Source: Staphylococcus sp. ACRSN (GTDB taxonomy: Bacteria > Bacillota > Bacilli > Staphylococcales > Staphylococcaceae). From it: 64,000 nt of DNA. Positions 1-9,259 of the stretch are shown here, in pieces. Numbering within the stretch: the first letter of the stretch is position 1; every line of letters starts with the position of its first letter. The stretch covers positions 334,591 through 398,590 of the forward strand of contig NZ_JAKRNS010000001.1 of the NCBI RefSeq assembly GCF_022346615.1. The letters are read 5' to 3'. Under the pieces are notes generated by a model. The model was given only the letters and a program-made list of their open reading frames with translations. It was not told the DNA's origin and ran no database searches. A program made the position numbers and the translations under genes.

Positions 1-2
1 AC

Positions 3-1028
3 CCTGAAGTACGTCATACAGAATACGGTAACGATTTACTACGTAACTTCGTGCGTCGTGTATGTGATTGTACAGGTGAATGGTCAATGGAAAACTTTAT
101 CGAAATTGAAATTGAAAAAATCCGTGCCCAAGTAGGAGACCGCAAAGTACTTTGTGCGATGAGTGGTGGCGTAGATTCATCAGTAGTAGCAGTGTTATTA
201 CACAAAGCAATTGGTGATCAGTTAACATGTATCTTCGTTGACCATGGTTTATTGCGAAAAGGCGAAGGCGACATGGTTATGGAACAATTTGGTGAAGGTT
301 TCAACATGAATATCATTCGTGTTAATGCCCAAGAACGTTTCATGAGTAAGTTAGATGGCGTTTCAGATCCTGAACAAAAACGTAAAATTATCGGTAACGA
401 ATTTGTATATGTATTTGATGATGAAGCGTCTAAATTACAAGGCGTTGATTTCTTAGCGCAAGGTACTTTATATACAGATGTTATTGAATCAGGAACTAAG
501 ACTGCGCAAACAATCAAATCTCACCATAATGTTGGTGGATTACCAGAAGATATGGATTTCCAATTAATCGAACCAATCAACACATTGTTTAAAGATGAAG
601 TGCGTGAATTAGGTATCGAATTAGGCATTCCAGAACATTTAGTTTGGAGACAACCATTTCCGGGTCCAGGTTTAGGTATCCGTGTACTAGGTGAAATTAC
701 TGAGGACAAACTAGAAATCGTACGTGAATCAGATGCAATCTTACGACAAGTCATCCGTGAGGAAGGTCTTGAACGTGACATTTGGCAATACTTTACAGTA
801 TTGCCTGGTATCCAATCAGTAGGTGTAATGGGAGACTACCGTACGTATGACCACACAGTGGGTATCCGAGCCGTAACTTCTATTGATGGTATGACAAGTG
901 ATTTCGCACGTATCGACTGGGAAGTCTTACAAAAGATTTCTAGCCGTATCGTAAACGAAGTAGACCACGTCAACCGAGTAGTCTATGATATTACTTCTAA
1001 GCCACCAAGCACAATCGAGTGGGAATAA
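3..1028 (+). CDS. guaA: GMP synthase (glutamine-hydrolysing), 3' part
   Basis: C-terminal 341 residues of GMP synthase, which aminates XMP to GMP with ATP and glutamine-derived ammonia. The frame is open to the left edge, so the start and the glutamine amidotransferase domain lie outside the window. Visible are the ATP-pyrophosphatase P-loop (SGGVDSS) and the C-terminal dimerisation/XMP-binding domain, ending KPPSTIEWE at the usual family end. The guaA 3' end is known as an island integration target in Gram-positive bacteria, but no direct repeat of the gene end was seen here, and the gene is intact to its stop. Confidence 0.97.
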   Translation, partial: PEVRHTEYGNDLLRNFVRRVCDCTGEWSMENFIEIEIEKIRAQVGDRKVLCAMSGGVDSSVVAVLLHKAIGDQLTCIFVDHGLLRKGEGDMVMEQFGEGFNMNIIRVNAQERFMSKLDGVSDPEQKRKIIGNEFVYVFDDEASKLQGVDFLAQGTLYTDVIESGTKTAQTIKSHHNVGGLPEDMDFQLIEPINTLFKDEVRELGIELGIPEHLVWRQPFPGPGLGIRVLGEITEDKLEIVRESDAILRQVIREEGLERDIWQYFTVLPGIQSVGVMGDYRTYDHTVGIRAVTSIDGMTSDFARIDWEVLQKISSRIVNEVDHVNRVVYDITSKPPSTIEWE

Positions 1029-1040
1029 TAATATAAAAGA

Positions 1041-1083
1041 AAAACCCTAAAAACCATGAAAATTTGGTTTTTAGGGTTTTTAA
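1041..1083 (+). terminator. guaA terminator
   Basis: A long inverted repeat (AAACCCTAAAAACCA paired with TGGTTTTTAGGGTTT) starts about 12 nt after the guaA stop and runs into a T-rich tail. Confidence 0.85.
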
Positions 1084-1322
1084 TTTTGGTGGAGCGTCGC
1101 GATTTATTAAATATTTTAAGAAGCTAAACCAATTGACTTCGAGTAACACGAAGGATTTATATTTAGAATTGTTAACTTTAAGAGGAATATTTCTACTAAG
1201 ATGCGATATGAAGAAATAGTTAAGTACTGTAAGGTCGTAATTTGTCACAAAGCATTTCACTAAGTAGAAGATATGTAAAGTTGATAATTTAAAAATTCGA
1301 TAAAATTAAGGGAATGATTTAA

Positions 1323-1628
1323 ATGATAAGACACATATTTATTGCACCAATTAAAGAAGGTATTACAGAAGAAAAACTGAATAAAGAAATAGAATTGTTG
1401 AGCGCCATGAAAAATAATATACCAGAAGTCTTAGAATTAACAATTGGAAAAAATACAGGATGGGTTGGTGGCGAAAACGCAGTAACAATGGTTGTAGATT
1501 TGGAAGATAAAGAAGCATTTGACGCCTATATGGTTCACCCATATCATGCATTCATAAATAGTATAAATGGAACAGAAGATGATTGCTTTATTACAAGTGA
1601 ATTATATTCTGCACAAATAGAATATTAA
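1323..1628 (+). CDS. Dabb (stress-responsive alpha/beta barrel) domain protein
   Basis: 101-residue protein beginning MIRHIFIAPIKEG. It has the ferredoxin-like Dabb layout: an N-terminal beta strand with a conserved His, one long helix, and the typical YMVHPYHAFI motif near residue 75. Members are small dimeric proteins; some are enzymes of aromatic metabolism, most are unassigned. An AAGGGA ribosome site precedes the ATG. It stands alone between the guaA terminator and a divergently unrelated membrane gene. The family is fairly sure; no specific role can be given. Confidence 0.75.
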   Translation: MIRHIFIAPIKEGITEEKLNKEIELLSAMKNNIPEVLELTIGKNTGWVGGENAVTMVVDLEDKEAFDAYMVHPYHAFINSINGTEDDCFITSELYSAQIEY

Positions 1629-1769
1629 AGCTACAGTTTGATTATTATCACTTATTCAAAGGTAATTTTAGTTCAGTTCACCTATGCAAGTAATTAATAA
1701 TGTGTGAAAGATACCTTTATACAATGTGAAAATGTTCGCAAAAAATTAATATTCATCCTCCAAATGATA

Positions 1770-1799
1770 TTGAAACGCATAATTTTACTTTGGTAGAAT
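1770..1799 (+). promoter_or_regulatory. sigma-A-like promoter for the YagU-like gene
   Basis: TTGAAA (1770-1775), 18-nt spacer, TAGAAT (1794-1799), about 35 nt before the GTG start. Read by eye. Confidence 0.5.
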
Positions 1800-1833
1800 T
1801 TTTGTGAAGAAATAATATAAGGAGGATGTATTT

Positions 1834-2346
1834 GTGAAAAATAGAAATAAGTTATCCTTTATTCAAATTGTATATGTGGCGTTAATTGGTGGTGTGCTGT
1901 CTGGTATTGTGAAATTTGGTTGGGAAGTCATGTTTCCACCTAGAACGCCTGAGCGTAATGCTACGAATCCACCACAAGAATTATTACAACATTTTGGTTT
2001 TAGTTCGGATTTTACACATGCAACATATCAATTTTCTGAGCAATCAATGCCATGGGTAAGCTTTATTATACATTTTAGCTTTGCTATTGCATTTGCACTC
2101 ATTTATGCGATACTCGTAAATTATTCTACAAAGGTGGCAATGGGGTATGGTGCTGTCTTTGGTATCATAGTATGGATAGCATTCCATTTGATTATTATGC
2201 CTTTGATGGGTGTGGTGCCTAGTGCATTACAACAGCCTTTACATGAGCATTTGTCTGAGTTATTTGGCCACGTTGTTTGGATGATGGTGATTGAATTTGT
2301 GAGAAGATATTTTGTCTATAAAAATAATGCACTTATACAAAAATAA
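1834..2346 (+). CDS. YagU-family (DUF1440) inner membrane protein
   Basis: 170 residues with about four hydrophobic segments. The conserved N-terminal block GIVKFGWEVMFPPRTPER identifies the YagU/DUF1440 family; the E. coli member has been linked to acid resistance. The start is GTG: GGAGG at 1821-1825 lies 8 nt upstream and no ATG is better placed. It is monocistronic, closed by a terminator shared with the convergent lipoprotein gene. Function in staphylococci is unknown. Confidence 0.8.
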   Translation: MKNRNKLSFIQIVYVALIGGVLSGIVKFGWEVMFPPRTPERNATNPPQELLQHFGFSSDFTHATYQFSEQSMPWVSFIIHFSFAIAFALIYAILVNYSTKVAMGYGAVFGIIVWIAFHLIIMPLMGVVPSALQQPLHEHLSELFGHVVWMMVIEFVRRYFVYKNNALIQK

Positions 2347-2349
2347 GAA

Positions 2350-2388
2350 AATCCCTTGCAACCTTTAATATAAGGTGCAAGGGGTTTA
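2350..2388. terminator. bidirectional terminator
   Basis: CCCTTGCACCTT-type inverted repeat between two convergent genes, with A-run left and T-run right, so it can serve both strands. Confidence 0.75.
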
Positions 2389-2390
2389 TG

Positions 2391-3284
2391 TTATTGAGTT
2401 AGCATATCTTTAAAATGATTAGAAAGTTTTTTTAATGAAGTAGGGTTTGAGTATGTTGCTTCATTTTTTGAATAGTAATAGACATGTTTGTTTTTATAAG
2501 CCTCTTGATTCTTCCACAGTTCAGATTTTGTGAAATCATTTGGTTCTGATTTGCCTGAATCTGTTGGTATTAGGACATAATCTGCAGCATATTTGTTGTA
2601 TTTTTCATAAGGGATCTTTTTAAATCCGTTTTTAGCTAATCCGTTTTCGGCACCTTTAGGGAATGGGAATCCGTATTCTTGATAAATAATGGGTGTTCCT
2701 CTACCAAAGTTTTCACCAAAAATTGAAAGTTGTTTCGGTTGTATTTCCATAACCGTAAATGTTTTATTTTTACCAATTTTCTGTTCAATATCTTCGCCAT
2801 CTTGATGCAATTGGTTTTCTAAGTCTTTAATTTGGTCTTTGGCTTTTTGTTCTTTATTTAAAATTTTACCTACTGCTAAATGCATTTCCTTGTATGAATA
2901 ATCTGTGTACTTAATTGGAATCGTTGGAGCTATCTTTTTATATTTTTTGACTTTAGTGTTTACGTCATAAGTTAAAATTAAATCGGGCTTTAATTTTGCA
3001 ACGCTTTCTACATCTTCTGAACCAACACGTTTGGAACCTTTTTCGTTAACATATTTTGATTTTGGAAAATCTGCGTCAATACCAACTGGTGTCACACCTA
3101 AGTCTTTGAAATTCCCACCATTTGATGTTAGTACAACGATACGTTTTGGATTTTTTGGAATTTTAATTTTGTCTCCAGATTTTGTTTCAAAAGTTTTTGT
3201 ATCTTTTGAAGATGATGATTTGTCCTGACTGCACCCAGCGAGTATAAGTAATAACGCGATAAATAAGAAGAGTGTCTTCTTCAT
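2391..3284 (-). CDS. siderophore (iron-hydroxamate type) ABC transporter binding lipoprotein
   Basis: 297-residue lipoprotein. The signal peptide ends in lipobox LAGC (Cys18), followed by a Ser/Lys-rich linker. The periplasmic-binding fold of the FhuD/FecB class shows in KNPKRIVVLTSNGG, the region around residue 95 (VAKLKPDLILTYD) and FGENFGRGTPIIYQEYGF, which resembles staphylococcal FhuD2. It would bind Fe(III)-siderophore outside the membrane and hand it to a permease that is not encoded here. The start at 3284 is preferred over an in-frame Met 39 nt upstream because AAGGA precedes only the former. The upstream Fur-like box fits iron repression. The exact siderophore is not predictable. 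Confidence 0.85.
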   Translation of the reverse strand: MKKTLFLFIALLLILAGCSQDKSSSSKDTKTFETKSGDKIKIPKNPKRIVVLTSNGGNFKDLGVTPVGIDADFPKSKYVNEKGSKRVGSEDVESVAKLKPDLILTYDVNTKVKKYKKIAPTIPIKYTDYSYKEMHLAVGKILNKEQKAKDQIKDLENQLHQDGEDIEQKIGKNKTFTVMEIQPKQLSIFGENFGRGTPIIYQEYGFPFPKGAENGLAKNGFKKIPYEKYNKYAADYVLIPTDSGKSEPNDFTKSELWKNQEAYKNKHVYYYSKNEATYSNPTSLKKLSNHFKDMLTQ

Positions 3285-3335
3285 AAAATCATTCCTTTTA
3301 TTCAATATTTTATTTAATATCAATTATGAATTAAT

Positions 3336-3350
3336 TGGGAATCATTATCA
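3336..3350 (-). promoter_or_regulatory. Fur box
   Basis: On the minus strand TGATAATGATTCCCA, matching the 7-1-7 consensus TGATAATnATTATCA at 12 of 14 fixed positions. It lies about 50 nt before the siderophore-binding lipoprotein start. Confidence 0.7.
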
Positions 3351-3401
3351 ATTTGAATTTTAAAAATATTATTAAATTTTCTATTATGTTGTAATGGAAA
3401 A

Positions 3402-3425
3402 AGCGTCTACAACTCGTGTAGACGC
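3402..3425 (-). terminator. terminator of the Cys-rich surface protein gene
   Basis: AGCGTCTAC/GTAGACGCT hairpin just downstream (minus strand) of the 3440-4027 gene, with a short T-run on that strand. Confidence 0.65.
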
Positions 3426-3439
3426 TCTAAATGTATCAA

Positions 3440-4027
3440 CTATTTTTCATTAATTATGCCATCTTTATCTCTATCACGACTTGCATCATAACCAGGCATT
3501 CCAGCTGTAATTTCACCAGGTTTAGGTGTATCGACACCAGAATTATTATTGTTAGAATCACTGTTTGAGTTATTATTCGATGAATTTACATTTGGAGTAC
3601 TTGGAATATCATTTTTTTCTGGTGCATCGACATCTACGTCAGTATCTGGATCGGTATAAGCTGCAGTAGATTCACTACCTTCTGTTGTTGATTGTGAGTT
3701 TGAATTTTGTGAATTAGATTGACTCGTAGCATGATTATGAGATGCATTTGTATCACTATTATTATCATTCTCTTCAGACGTGTCGACAGTGCTTGCATCT
3801 CCATTATCAATAGCGCTTGTATCTTGATCATTCTCTTTTTTCTTATCTTTATCTTTTTTGTCTTTATCTGATTTATGTATTTTCTTTTCTTCATTATTTG
3901 TATCGTTGTTTTGAGTTTTATCGATAATCATAGCACATCCACTAAATAATACAATGATTAAAATGATTAGGCCGAAGCACCCTAAACATCCGAGACAACC
4001 AAATATACCTGCCTTTTTTTCGTCCAT
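3440..4027 (-). CDS. Cys-rich, low-complexity membrane-anchored protein with DxDxDG tail
   Basis: 195 residues, not assigned to a family. The N-terminus has GCLGCLGCFG (Cys11, 14, 17) running into a hydrophobic segment (about residues 18-30) that ends FSGC, a marginal lipobox. Then comes a long Lys/Asp/Glu, Ser/Asn/Thr-rich disordered stalk, and a C-terminal DRDKDGIINEK motif like half of an EF-hand or a thrombospondin-3/dockerin calcium loop. It is probably surface-exposed with the stalk outside. Start at 4027 chosen because GGAGGG lies 6 nt before this ATG; the TTG further upstream overlaps the ribosome site. It has its own terminator. Confidence 0.7.
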   Translation of the reverse strand: MDEKKAGIFGCLGCLGCFGLIILIIVLFSGCAMIIDKTQNNDTNNEEKKIHKSDKDKKDKDKKKENDQDTSAIDNGDASTVDTSEENDNNSDTNASHNHATSQSNSQNSNSQSTTEGSESTAAYTDPDTDVDVDAPEKNDIPSTPNVNSSNNNSNSDSNNNNSGVDTPKPGEITAGMPGYDASRDRDKDGIINEK

Positions 4028-4277
4028 AAAACACCCTCCCAATATAATTTTTAATAATAAAGTACATTATTACTACGTAAATAATAATATCTAAATTGTG
4101 TAAAATATAATAATTCGTTTAAGTTATTATTGTACAAATGTTGATAACATATTCTTATGCTTAATAAAAAACACATGTTCTATAAGTTTATCTTAATTTA
4201 CATTTAGTCAAAATTTATATTGTTTGCCAATTTATGATTTGGGAATTTAAAAATAATTATTAAAGGAGGTTTTATCT

Positions 4278-4832
4278 ATGAAACAAAAATATATATCTGT
4301 GCTTATTTTAACTAGTGCAATGTTATTAGGATGTAGTAATGATGATTCGGGTGAAAAATCAAGTGAAAATAATAAAAAAGCAGATGATAGGGTGATTACA
4401 TTAAACCAAATAAGTACCTCACCTGAAGATGCGATTAAAAAATCTCGTAAAGTATATACTGATCAAGATTTAAAAGGATTAGCATATGAAAGAGAGAATG
4501 GAAAATGGTGTTATAAAGTTGAGCAACAAAAGAATGGTGAAGAATCAGAAGTCATTATTGCTGATAAACAAGGTAAAGTAATCCATAGAGAAAGTGAAAA
4601 AGAGAATGATATTCATAAAAATGAATTATTCAACTATGGAGATGCTATCGACTATAAAAAGGCAATTAAAAAATCTCAAAAAGAATTTAATGGTAAAATT
4701 AAAGAATGGTCATTATCTAAAGATGAAGGAAAGTTAATTTACGATATTAATTTAGAAAAAGGGAAAAAAGCACATGAAATTACAGTAGATGCTAAAAGTG
4801 GTAAAATTTTACAAAATGAAAAAGATGATTAA
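4278..4832 (+). CDS. PepSY-domain lipoprotein
   Basis: 184-residue lipoprotein: signal peptide with lipobox LLGC (Cys19), a polar linker, then two PepSY-like repeats (about residues 50-105 and 123-184), each opening with a DAIKKS/KAIKKS helix and closing with a TVDAKSGKIL-type strand. PepSY proteins are often extracytoplasmic inhibitors or partners of proteases, but no target is visible here. The gene has a strong AAAGGAGG site 8-10 nt before the ATG and stands alone. Confidence 0.75.
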   Translation: MKQKYISVLILTSAMLLGCSNDDSGEKSSENNKKADDRVITLNQISTSPEDAIKKSRKVYTDQDLKGLAYERENGKWCYKVEQQKNGEESEVIIADKQGKVIHRESEKENDIHKNELFNYGDAIDYKKAIKKSQKEFNGKIKEWSLSKDEGKLIYDINLEKGKKAHEITVDAKSGKILQNEKDD

Positions 4833-4979
4833 ATTTTGTAATACTAAAAACACTATATAACAAGGTTTTATACAGTCTATCATTGATTTTCGACTATAAG
4901 TTACGCTTTAAAAATTATATCGTTTAATGCAATATAATAAAGATACTGATTAAAATTTAAAATTTATTACACAAAAAGG

Positions 4980-5008
4980 TGTACAAATGGAACATCTATC
5001 TTTATAAT
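4980..5008 (+). promoter_or_regulatory. possible cold-shock gene promoter and long leader
   Basis: A TATAAT at 5003-5008 with a weak -35 (TGTACA, 4980-4985) at 17-nt spacing would give a leader of roughly 115 nt before the cold-shock ATG. Long structured leaders are typical of csp genes. The 296-nt gap 4833-5128 otherwise shows no gene. Confidence 0.4.
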
Positions 5009-5128
5009 AGGTATTAAGTAATTTAGTTCGTGAAATTGATTTGTAGTTTTATTCTTTTGAATTTACTCCTTTTGATTTTTTAAGACAGATTACGAATATT
5101 CGTGCAAAAGCACATGGAGGAATTTAAT

Positions 5129-5329
5129 ATGAATAACGGTACAGTTAAATGGTTTAACGCAGAAAAAGGTTTTGGTTTTATCGAAGTTGAAGGTGGAAAC
5201 GACGTATTCGTACACTTCTCAGCTATCGCTCAAGAAGGCTACAAATCATTAGAAGAAGGACAAGCTGTTGAATTCGAAATCGTTGATGGCGACCGCGGTC
5301 CTCAAGCAGCTAACGTTGTTAAATTATAA
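5129..5329 (+). CDS. cold-shock protein (CspA family)
   Basis: 66-residue single cold-shock domain, an OB-fold RNA chaperone. It starts [18 protein letters not shown] and contains RNP1 (KGFGFIEV) and RNP2 (VFVHF). Length and sequence are typical of staphylococcal CspA/B/C; which paralogue it is cannot be decided here. Start at 5129 is set by TGGAGG about 8 nt upstream; the longer frame from 5102 lacks a ribosome site. A terminator follows directly. Confidence 0.95.
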   Translation: MNNGTVKWFNAEKGFGFIEVEGGNDVFVHFSAIAQEGYKSLEEGQAVEFEIVDGDRGPQAANVVKL

Positions 5330-5336
5330 TAACGCA

Positions 5337-5370
5337 TAAAAAGAGACGAGCAATGCTCGCCTCTTTTTTT
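5337..5370. terminator. terminator between csp and convergent MFS gene
   Basis: AAAGAG-CGAGC/GCTCG-CTCTTT hairpin with one internal mismatch followed by a T-run; A-run on the left makes it usable by both strands. Confidence 0.75.
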
Positions 5371-5380
5371 ATGCGCTTTT

Positions 5381-6568
5381 TTAAGTTTGTGTTTCGGGAA
5401 AGTGTTCAGCACTAGCTGTAAATTGACGATTTCTCAATATAACTAAGTAAATACTTAGTACACTCGCTAAAATTCCAACAAGTAATACATAGTTTGAACC
5501 AAAGGTACTAATAAATAATCCACCTACAAATGTGCCAATCGTAGTACCGATGTTGACGGCTGATAGAAAGATACCATTTGATAAGTCAGGTGCATCTGGT
5601 GCTGCACTTGTAATAATATATTGTGTAATATTAGCTGAAATGCCTGCAACAATACCCCAAATTAATGTGATTATCAGCATTGGAATTAGCTGAGAGCCTA
5701 ATATAAACATTGCGCTATAAATAACAATCAATGTGAAGGGGAGAGTAAATATAGCTTTCTGCGGAATGATAGTTAATAATTTTCCGCTTATTATATTACC
5801 GAGTATATTCGCTGCACCATATATAAATAGTGTTATAGATGTGATGTAATGTGTGGCCTCTGTTACGCTATTTAAGTAATCTGTGAGATAACTATAAACA
5901 CCAAATATACCAGCATTAAATAATAATGAAACAATAATAGAAATCCAAGTTAATGGTCGTTTTAGTATTTGTAATTGACTACCGTAAGATGTTGTTTCCT
6001 TGTTGGTCATTCTTGGAATAAAGTATAAAGTCATTATCAAGACAATGATATTGATCATTGCAAAAAAGGTCATTGCTACCTCTAAAGAAAATTGAGATGC
6101 TAAGAAATTGACGATGGGTACACCAATTACCATGCCAGCAGAAACTCCAATGAATACACGTGATACAGCTTTTGGAGCATCTTTACTTGCAACAGAATCA
6201 GCAGCTACGGAGAATGCTAAGGCAATGTACACTGGATGGAATATGGCTGGAATAATTCTGGCAATTAGTAGTACGCTGAAACTTGTAGTAAATATAGAGA
6301 TGAGGTTACTGACGACAAAAATGCTTAAGACAAGTATCATAATCCGTTTACGTTCTAATTTAGACATTAATAATGGCATGATAGGACCTGAAATAGCGAT
6401 GCCAATTGCAAATGCTGAGACAAGCCAACCTGCAGTAGATGTTGAAACATTGAAATGTGTTGCAATATTTGGTATTAGTCCAATAAAGCCCATTTCAGTA
6501 TTTAGAATACCAAATACGCCTAATGTCAGAATGAAGATAATCAGCCTATGTTTTTTCAATTTGTTCAC
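5381..6568 (-). CDS. MFS transporter (12 TM, AraJ/PbuE-like efflux type)
   Basis: 395-residue major facilitator with about 12 transmembrane helices, and the loop 2-3 motif reduced to MSKLERKRI. The overall pattern (GFIGLIPNIATHFNVSTSTAGWLVSA near the start) resembles AraJ/YdhP/PbuE-type sugar, purine or drug efflux proteins. It is divergent from a LysR-type regulator across a 104-nt gap, a standard regulator-target arrangement, so the regulator probably controls it. Substrate unknown. It ends with a conventional charged tail and is intact. Confidence 0.8.
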   Translation of the reverse strand: MNKLKKHRLIIFILTLGVFGILNTEMGFIGLIPNIATHFNVSTSTAGWLVSAFAIGIAISGPIMPLLMSKLERKRIMILVLSIFVVSNLISIFTTSFSVLLIARIIPAIFHPVYIALAFSVAADSVASKDAPKAVSRVFIGVSAGMVIGVPIVNFLASQFSLEVAMTFFAMINIIVLIMTLYFIPRMTNKETTSYGSQLQILKRPLTWISIIVSLLFNAGIFGVYSYLTDYLNSVTEATHYITSITLFIYGAANILGNIISGKLLTIIPQKAIFTLPFTLIVIYSAMFILGSQLIPMLIITLIWGIVAGISANITQYIITSAAPDAPDLSNGIFLSAVNIGTTIGTFVGGLFISTFGSNYVLLVGILASVLSIYLVILRNRQFTASAEHFPETQT

Positions 6569-6672
6569 TCCTAAAATAGTTGTTATTAGTAGTGTAAGAT
6601 GTATAATTAGTTATAACAATTACTTAATGACTATGTCTAGATATACTTAAATTGTATAACAGGAGGAGCATA

Positions 6673-7569
6673 ATGGATTTAAGAACTTTATTCTATTTCG
6701 TTACGGTTGCAAAAGAAGAAAGTATTACTAGAGCAGCCAACTCATTGCATATTACACAACCAACGCTCTCTAGACAGATTAAAGATTTAGAGGAAGAATT
6801 GGGAGTCAAACTATTTAAAAGAAGCAATCATCATATTCATATAACTGAAGAGGGTGTACTATTGAAGCATCGTGCTCAAGAGCTATTGGATATGTCACAA
6901 AAGTTGCAAGATGAGTTTAAATACATTGATAAACAAATTGAAGGTAATGTTTATGTTGGTTGTGGAGAAACGATTGGTATCCAAATTATTGCGGAGATAT
7001 TTAAAGATATTCAAAAGGAATATCCTAATGTTTATTTCCATATTTATAGTGGGAATGCTGAGGATATTGAATATCGCTTAGATAAAGGATTATTAGACTT
7101 CGGCATTTTAATTCAGCCTGCGAATTTAAACAAATATGAGGCGCTGAATTTACCATCTTCTGATAGATGGGGGCTTATTACGCGAAAGGATAGCGAATTT
7201 GCGCATTATAGTCAGATTGACAGAGAAGTACTCACTGATGTACCACTTATTTGTTCACGACAAGCAATTGATAAAACAATTCCGAATAACGAATTCTTGA
7301 GTTGGTTTGGCGAGAATGATGAGGAAATGAATGTAGTGGCTACGTTCAACTTAGCATTTAATGCCGGTATGATGGTTAAGGCCAACATTGGTCATGCGAT
7401 TTCATTGGAAAATTTAATCGATACATCTGAGGAAAATAATCTGTGCTTTATTCCATTGTATCCAGTATTGGAAGCTAAACATAATATTGTTTGGCGTAAA
7501 GATCATACCTTTTCTAAAGCGGCACAATTGTTCTTAGATAGAGCTACTACTGTTTGTGAAAAGAATTAA
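6673..7569 (+). CDS. LysR-type transcriptional regulator
   Basis: 298 residues. The winged HTH at residues 1-60 is nearly canonical (SITRAANSLHITQPTLSRQIKDLEEELG), followed by a substrate-binding domain that senses an unknown co-inducer. The start at 6673 is fixed by AGGAGG 6 nt upstream; the frame extends 21 nt further without a better site. It is divergent from the MFS gene, and the shared 104-nt gap contains the short palindrome GTTATAAC at about 6611. It probably regulates the neighbouring transporter and itself. Confidence 0.88.
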   Translation: MDLRTLFYFVTVAKEESITRAANSLHITQPTLSRQIKDLEEELGVKLFKRSNHHIHITEEGVLLKHRAQELLDMSQKLQDEFKYIDKQIEGNVYVGCGETIGIQIIAEIFKDIQKEYPNVYFHIYSGNAEDIEYRLDKGLLDFGILIQPANLNKYEALNLPSSDRWGLITRKDSEFAHYSQIDREVLTDVPLICSRQAIDKTIPNNEFLSWFGENDEEMNVVATFNLAFNAGMMVKANIGHAISLENLIDTSEENNLCFIPLYPVLEAKHNIVWRKDHTFSKAAQLFLDRATTVCEKN

Positions 7570-7587
7570 AAAGATAGTTTATATTAA

Positions 7588-7624
7588 AAGCCCCTTACGT
7601 AAAAGACAATAACGTAAGGGGCTT
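7588..7624. terminator. bidirectional terminator
   Basis: AAGCCCCTTACGT/ACGTAAGGGGCTT hairpin between the convergent LysR and DHA2-type MFS genes. Confidence 0.85.
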
Positions 7625-7638
7625 AGTGTATCTAATTA

Positions 7639-9054
7639 TTATTTTTTTTGAGTACGAATCATTAAAGTTAGTACAAAACCGATAATTAATAGTACTGTGG
7701 TAAAAGCAAATGCTGCATCTACACCTAGTACCGTTGCATGTTGCATAATTTCAGTTTTAGAGTGATTTGAAGCATGATTTGCGTAATTTGTTCTAACAAT
7801 AGCCATGATTGTAATCATAATTGCGGTACCTATAGCACCTGCGATAATACGTAATGAATTCATGATAGCTGTACCATGTGAAATATTTTTTGCATCTAAG
7901 GCATTAATACCTATTGTATTTAAAGGCATAATGATGAGTGCGACTGCGAACATTCTCACAGCATAAATGACTACAACATACCAATAAGGTGTGTCTACAG
8001 TTAAGAAACAATGTAAAATAGTCATAATTATTAACAAAATAAAGCCAGGTATTGCCAGTATTTTTAAGCCATATTTATCGAATATTTTTCCAGTGTAAAC
8101 TGACATAAATGCATTTACGACAGCACCAGGTAAAATTACTAGTCCAGATAAAATAGCTGATAAGCCTAAACCAGTTTGAATATACATTGGTATAAGTAAA
8201 GCGGGTCCCACGATTCCGATAAATAACACCATTGACGAGAATGCAGATAAAGAAAATGTTCTATTTGCAAACACGCGCATATTCAATAAAGGATTGTCGA
8301 TTCGAATTTGTCTAGAGACAAACACACCAACAATAATTAGACCAAGTATTAACGAAACGATAACGATTGGAGAAGTAAATCCTAAATTTCCAGCACTACT
8401 AAATGCATAAAGCATAAGACCGAAACCGAATGTTGAATATACAACTGACGTTTTGTCTAATTTCGTTAATTTTGTTTCATTATTACTTTCTACAAAAATA
8501 GCACCAATAATAAATGCAATCAAAGCAATTGTAGCGACTACTAAGAAAGGCGCTCTCCAACTAAATGAATCAATTAAGAAACCAGTTAATGTTGGGCCTA
8601 TTGCTGGTGCTGATTGGGCAACAATACCCGTAAGTCCCATTGCAAAGCCACGTTTTTCAGTAGGGAATAACGTGAAAACCGTAAACTGCATAAGTGGTAA
8701 TAAAATACCTGCCCCGATTGCTTGTATCACACGTGCAAACATAAGCAATTCAAATGTTGGAGACAATGCAGCTATAATAGATCCAAGTAAGAATGCACTC
8801 ATTGAGAATATATAGAGTGGTCTTGTATGGAAGCGATCCATTAGAAATGCAGTTAATGGAATCATGATACCATTAACTAACATAAATCCCGTAATAAGCC
8901 ATTGAGCCGTTGTTTCAGTTATTTTCAAACCTGAGATAATTGCAGGTAAGGCTGTATTAAGTAAGGTTTGATTAAGCATTGCCACAAAAGCACTACTTAG
9001 CATAACTAAAATAATTGTATTTCTTTTTTTACTCGATAAAGCAATCTCCGACAT
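7639..9054 (-). CDS. MFS multidrug transporter (DHA2, 14 TM)
   Basis: 471-residue DHA2/EmrB-QacA-type drug:H+ antiporter with about 14 transmembrane segments. Early motifs are LNQTLLNTALPAI (motif D1-like), the loop 2-3 motif DRFHTRPLYI and the antiporter motif C region GIVAQSAPAIGPTLTG in TM5. It would export hydrophobic or cationic compounds across the membrane. GGAG lies 11 nt before the ATG. The 205-nt gap upstream (9055-9259) holds no gene. Substrate not predictable. Confidence 0.85.
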   Translation of the reverse strand: MSEIALSSKKRNTIILVMLSSAFVAMLNQTLLNTALPAIISGLKITETTAQWLITGFMLVNGIMIPLTAFLMDRFHTRPLYIFSMSAFLLGSIIAALSPTFELLMFARVIQAIGAGILLPLMQFTVFTLFPTEKRGFAMGLTGIVAQSAPAIGPTLTGFLIDSFSWRAPFLVVATIALIAFIIGAIFVESNNETKLTKLDKTSVVYSTFGFGLMLYAFSSAGNLGFTSPIVIVSLILGLIIVGVFVSRQIRIDNPLLNMRVFANRTFSLSAFSSMVLFIGIVGPALLIPMYIQTGLGLSAILSGLVILPGAVVNAFMSVYTGKIFDKYGLKILAIPGFILLIIMTILHCFLTVDTPYWYVVVIYAVRMFAVALIIMPLNTIGINALDAKNISHGTAIMNSLRIIAGAIGTAIMITIMAIVRTNYANHASNHSKTEIMQHATVLGVDAAFAFTTVLLIIGFVLTLMIRTQKK

Positions 9055-9259
9055 TACAAATACATCTCCTTTTATAACATCCCAACAATAAATTGTAATG
9101 AATTTAAGTTAGCAAAGCAAACCATTTGTTTATAAAATCTAAATAAATTTGAAATTATTATTTTGAAAAATATAAAATCAATATGTGAAGGTGCATAAAA
9201 TAGGGAATTAAAAATAAAAAGTATTAAATAATGAAATTTTATGAATTGTAGGGGAGAGT

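Noticed and set aside
1010..1030. Possible attachment site at the guaA 3' end (GAGTGGGAATAA)
   Set aside because: No second copy found in the window; nothing else suggests a current mobile element.
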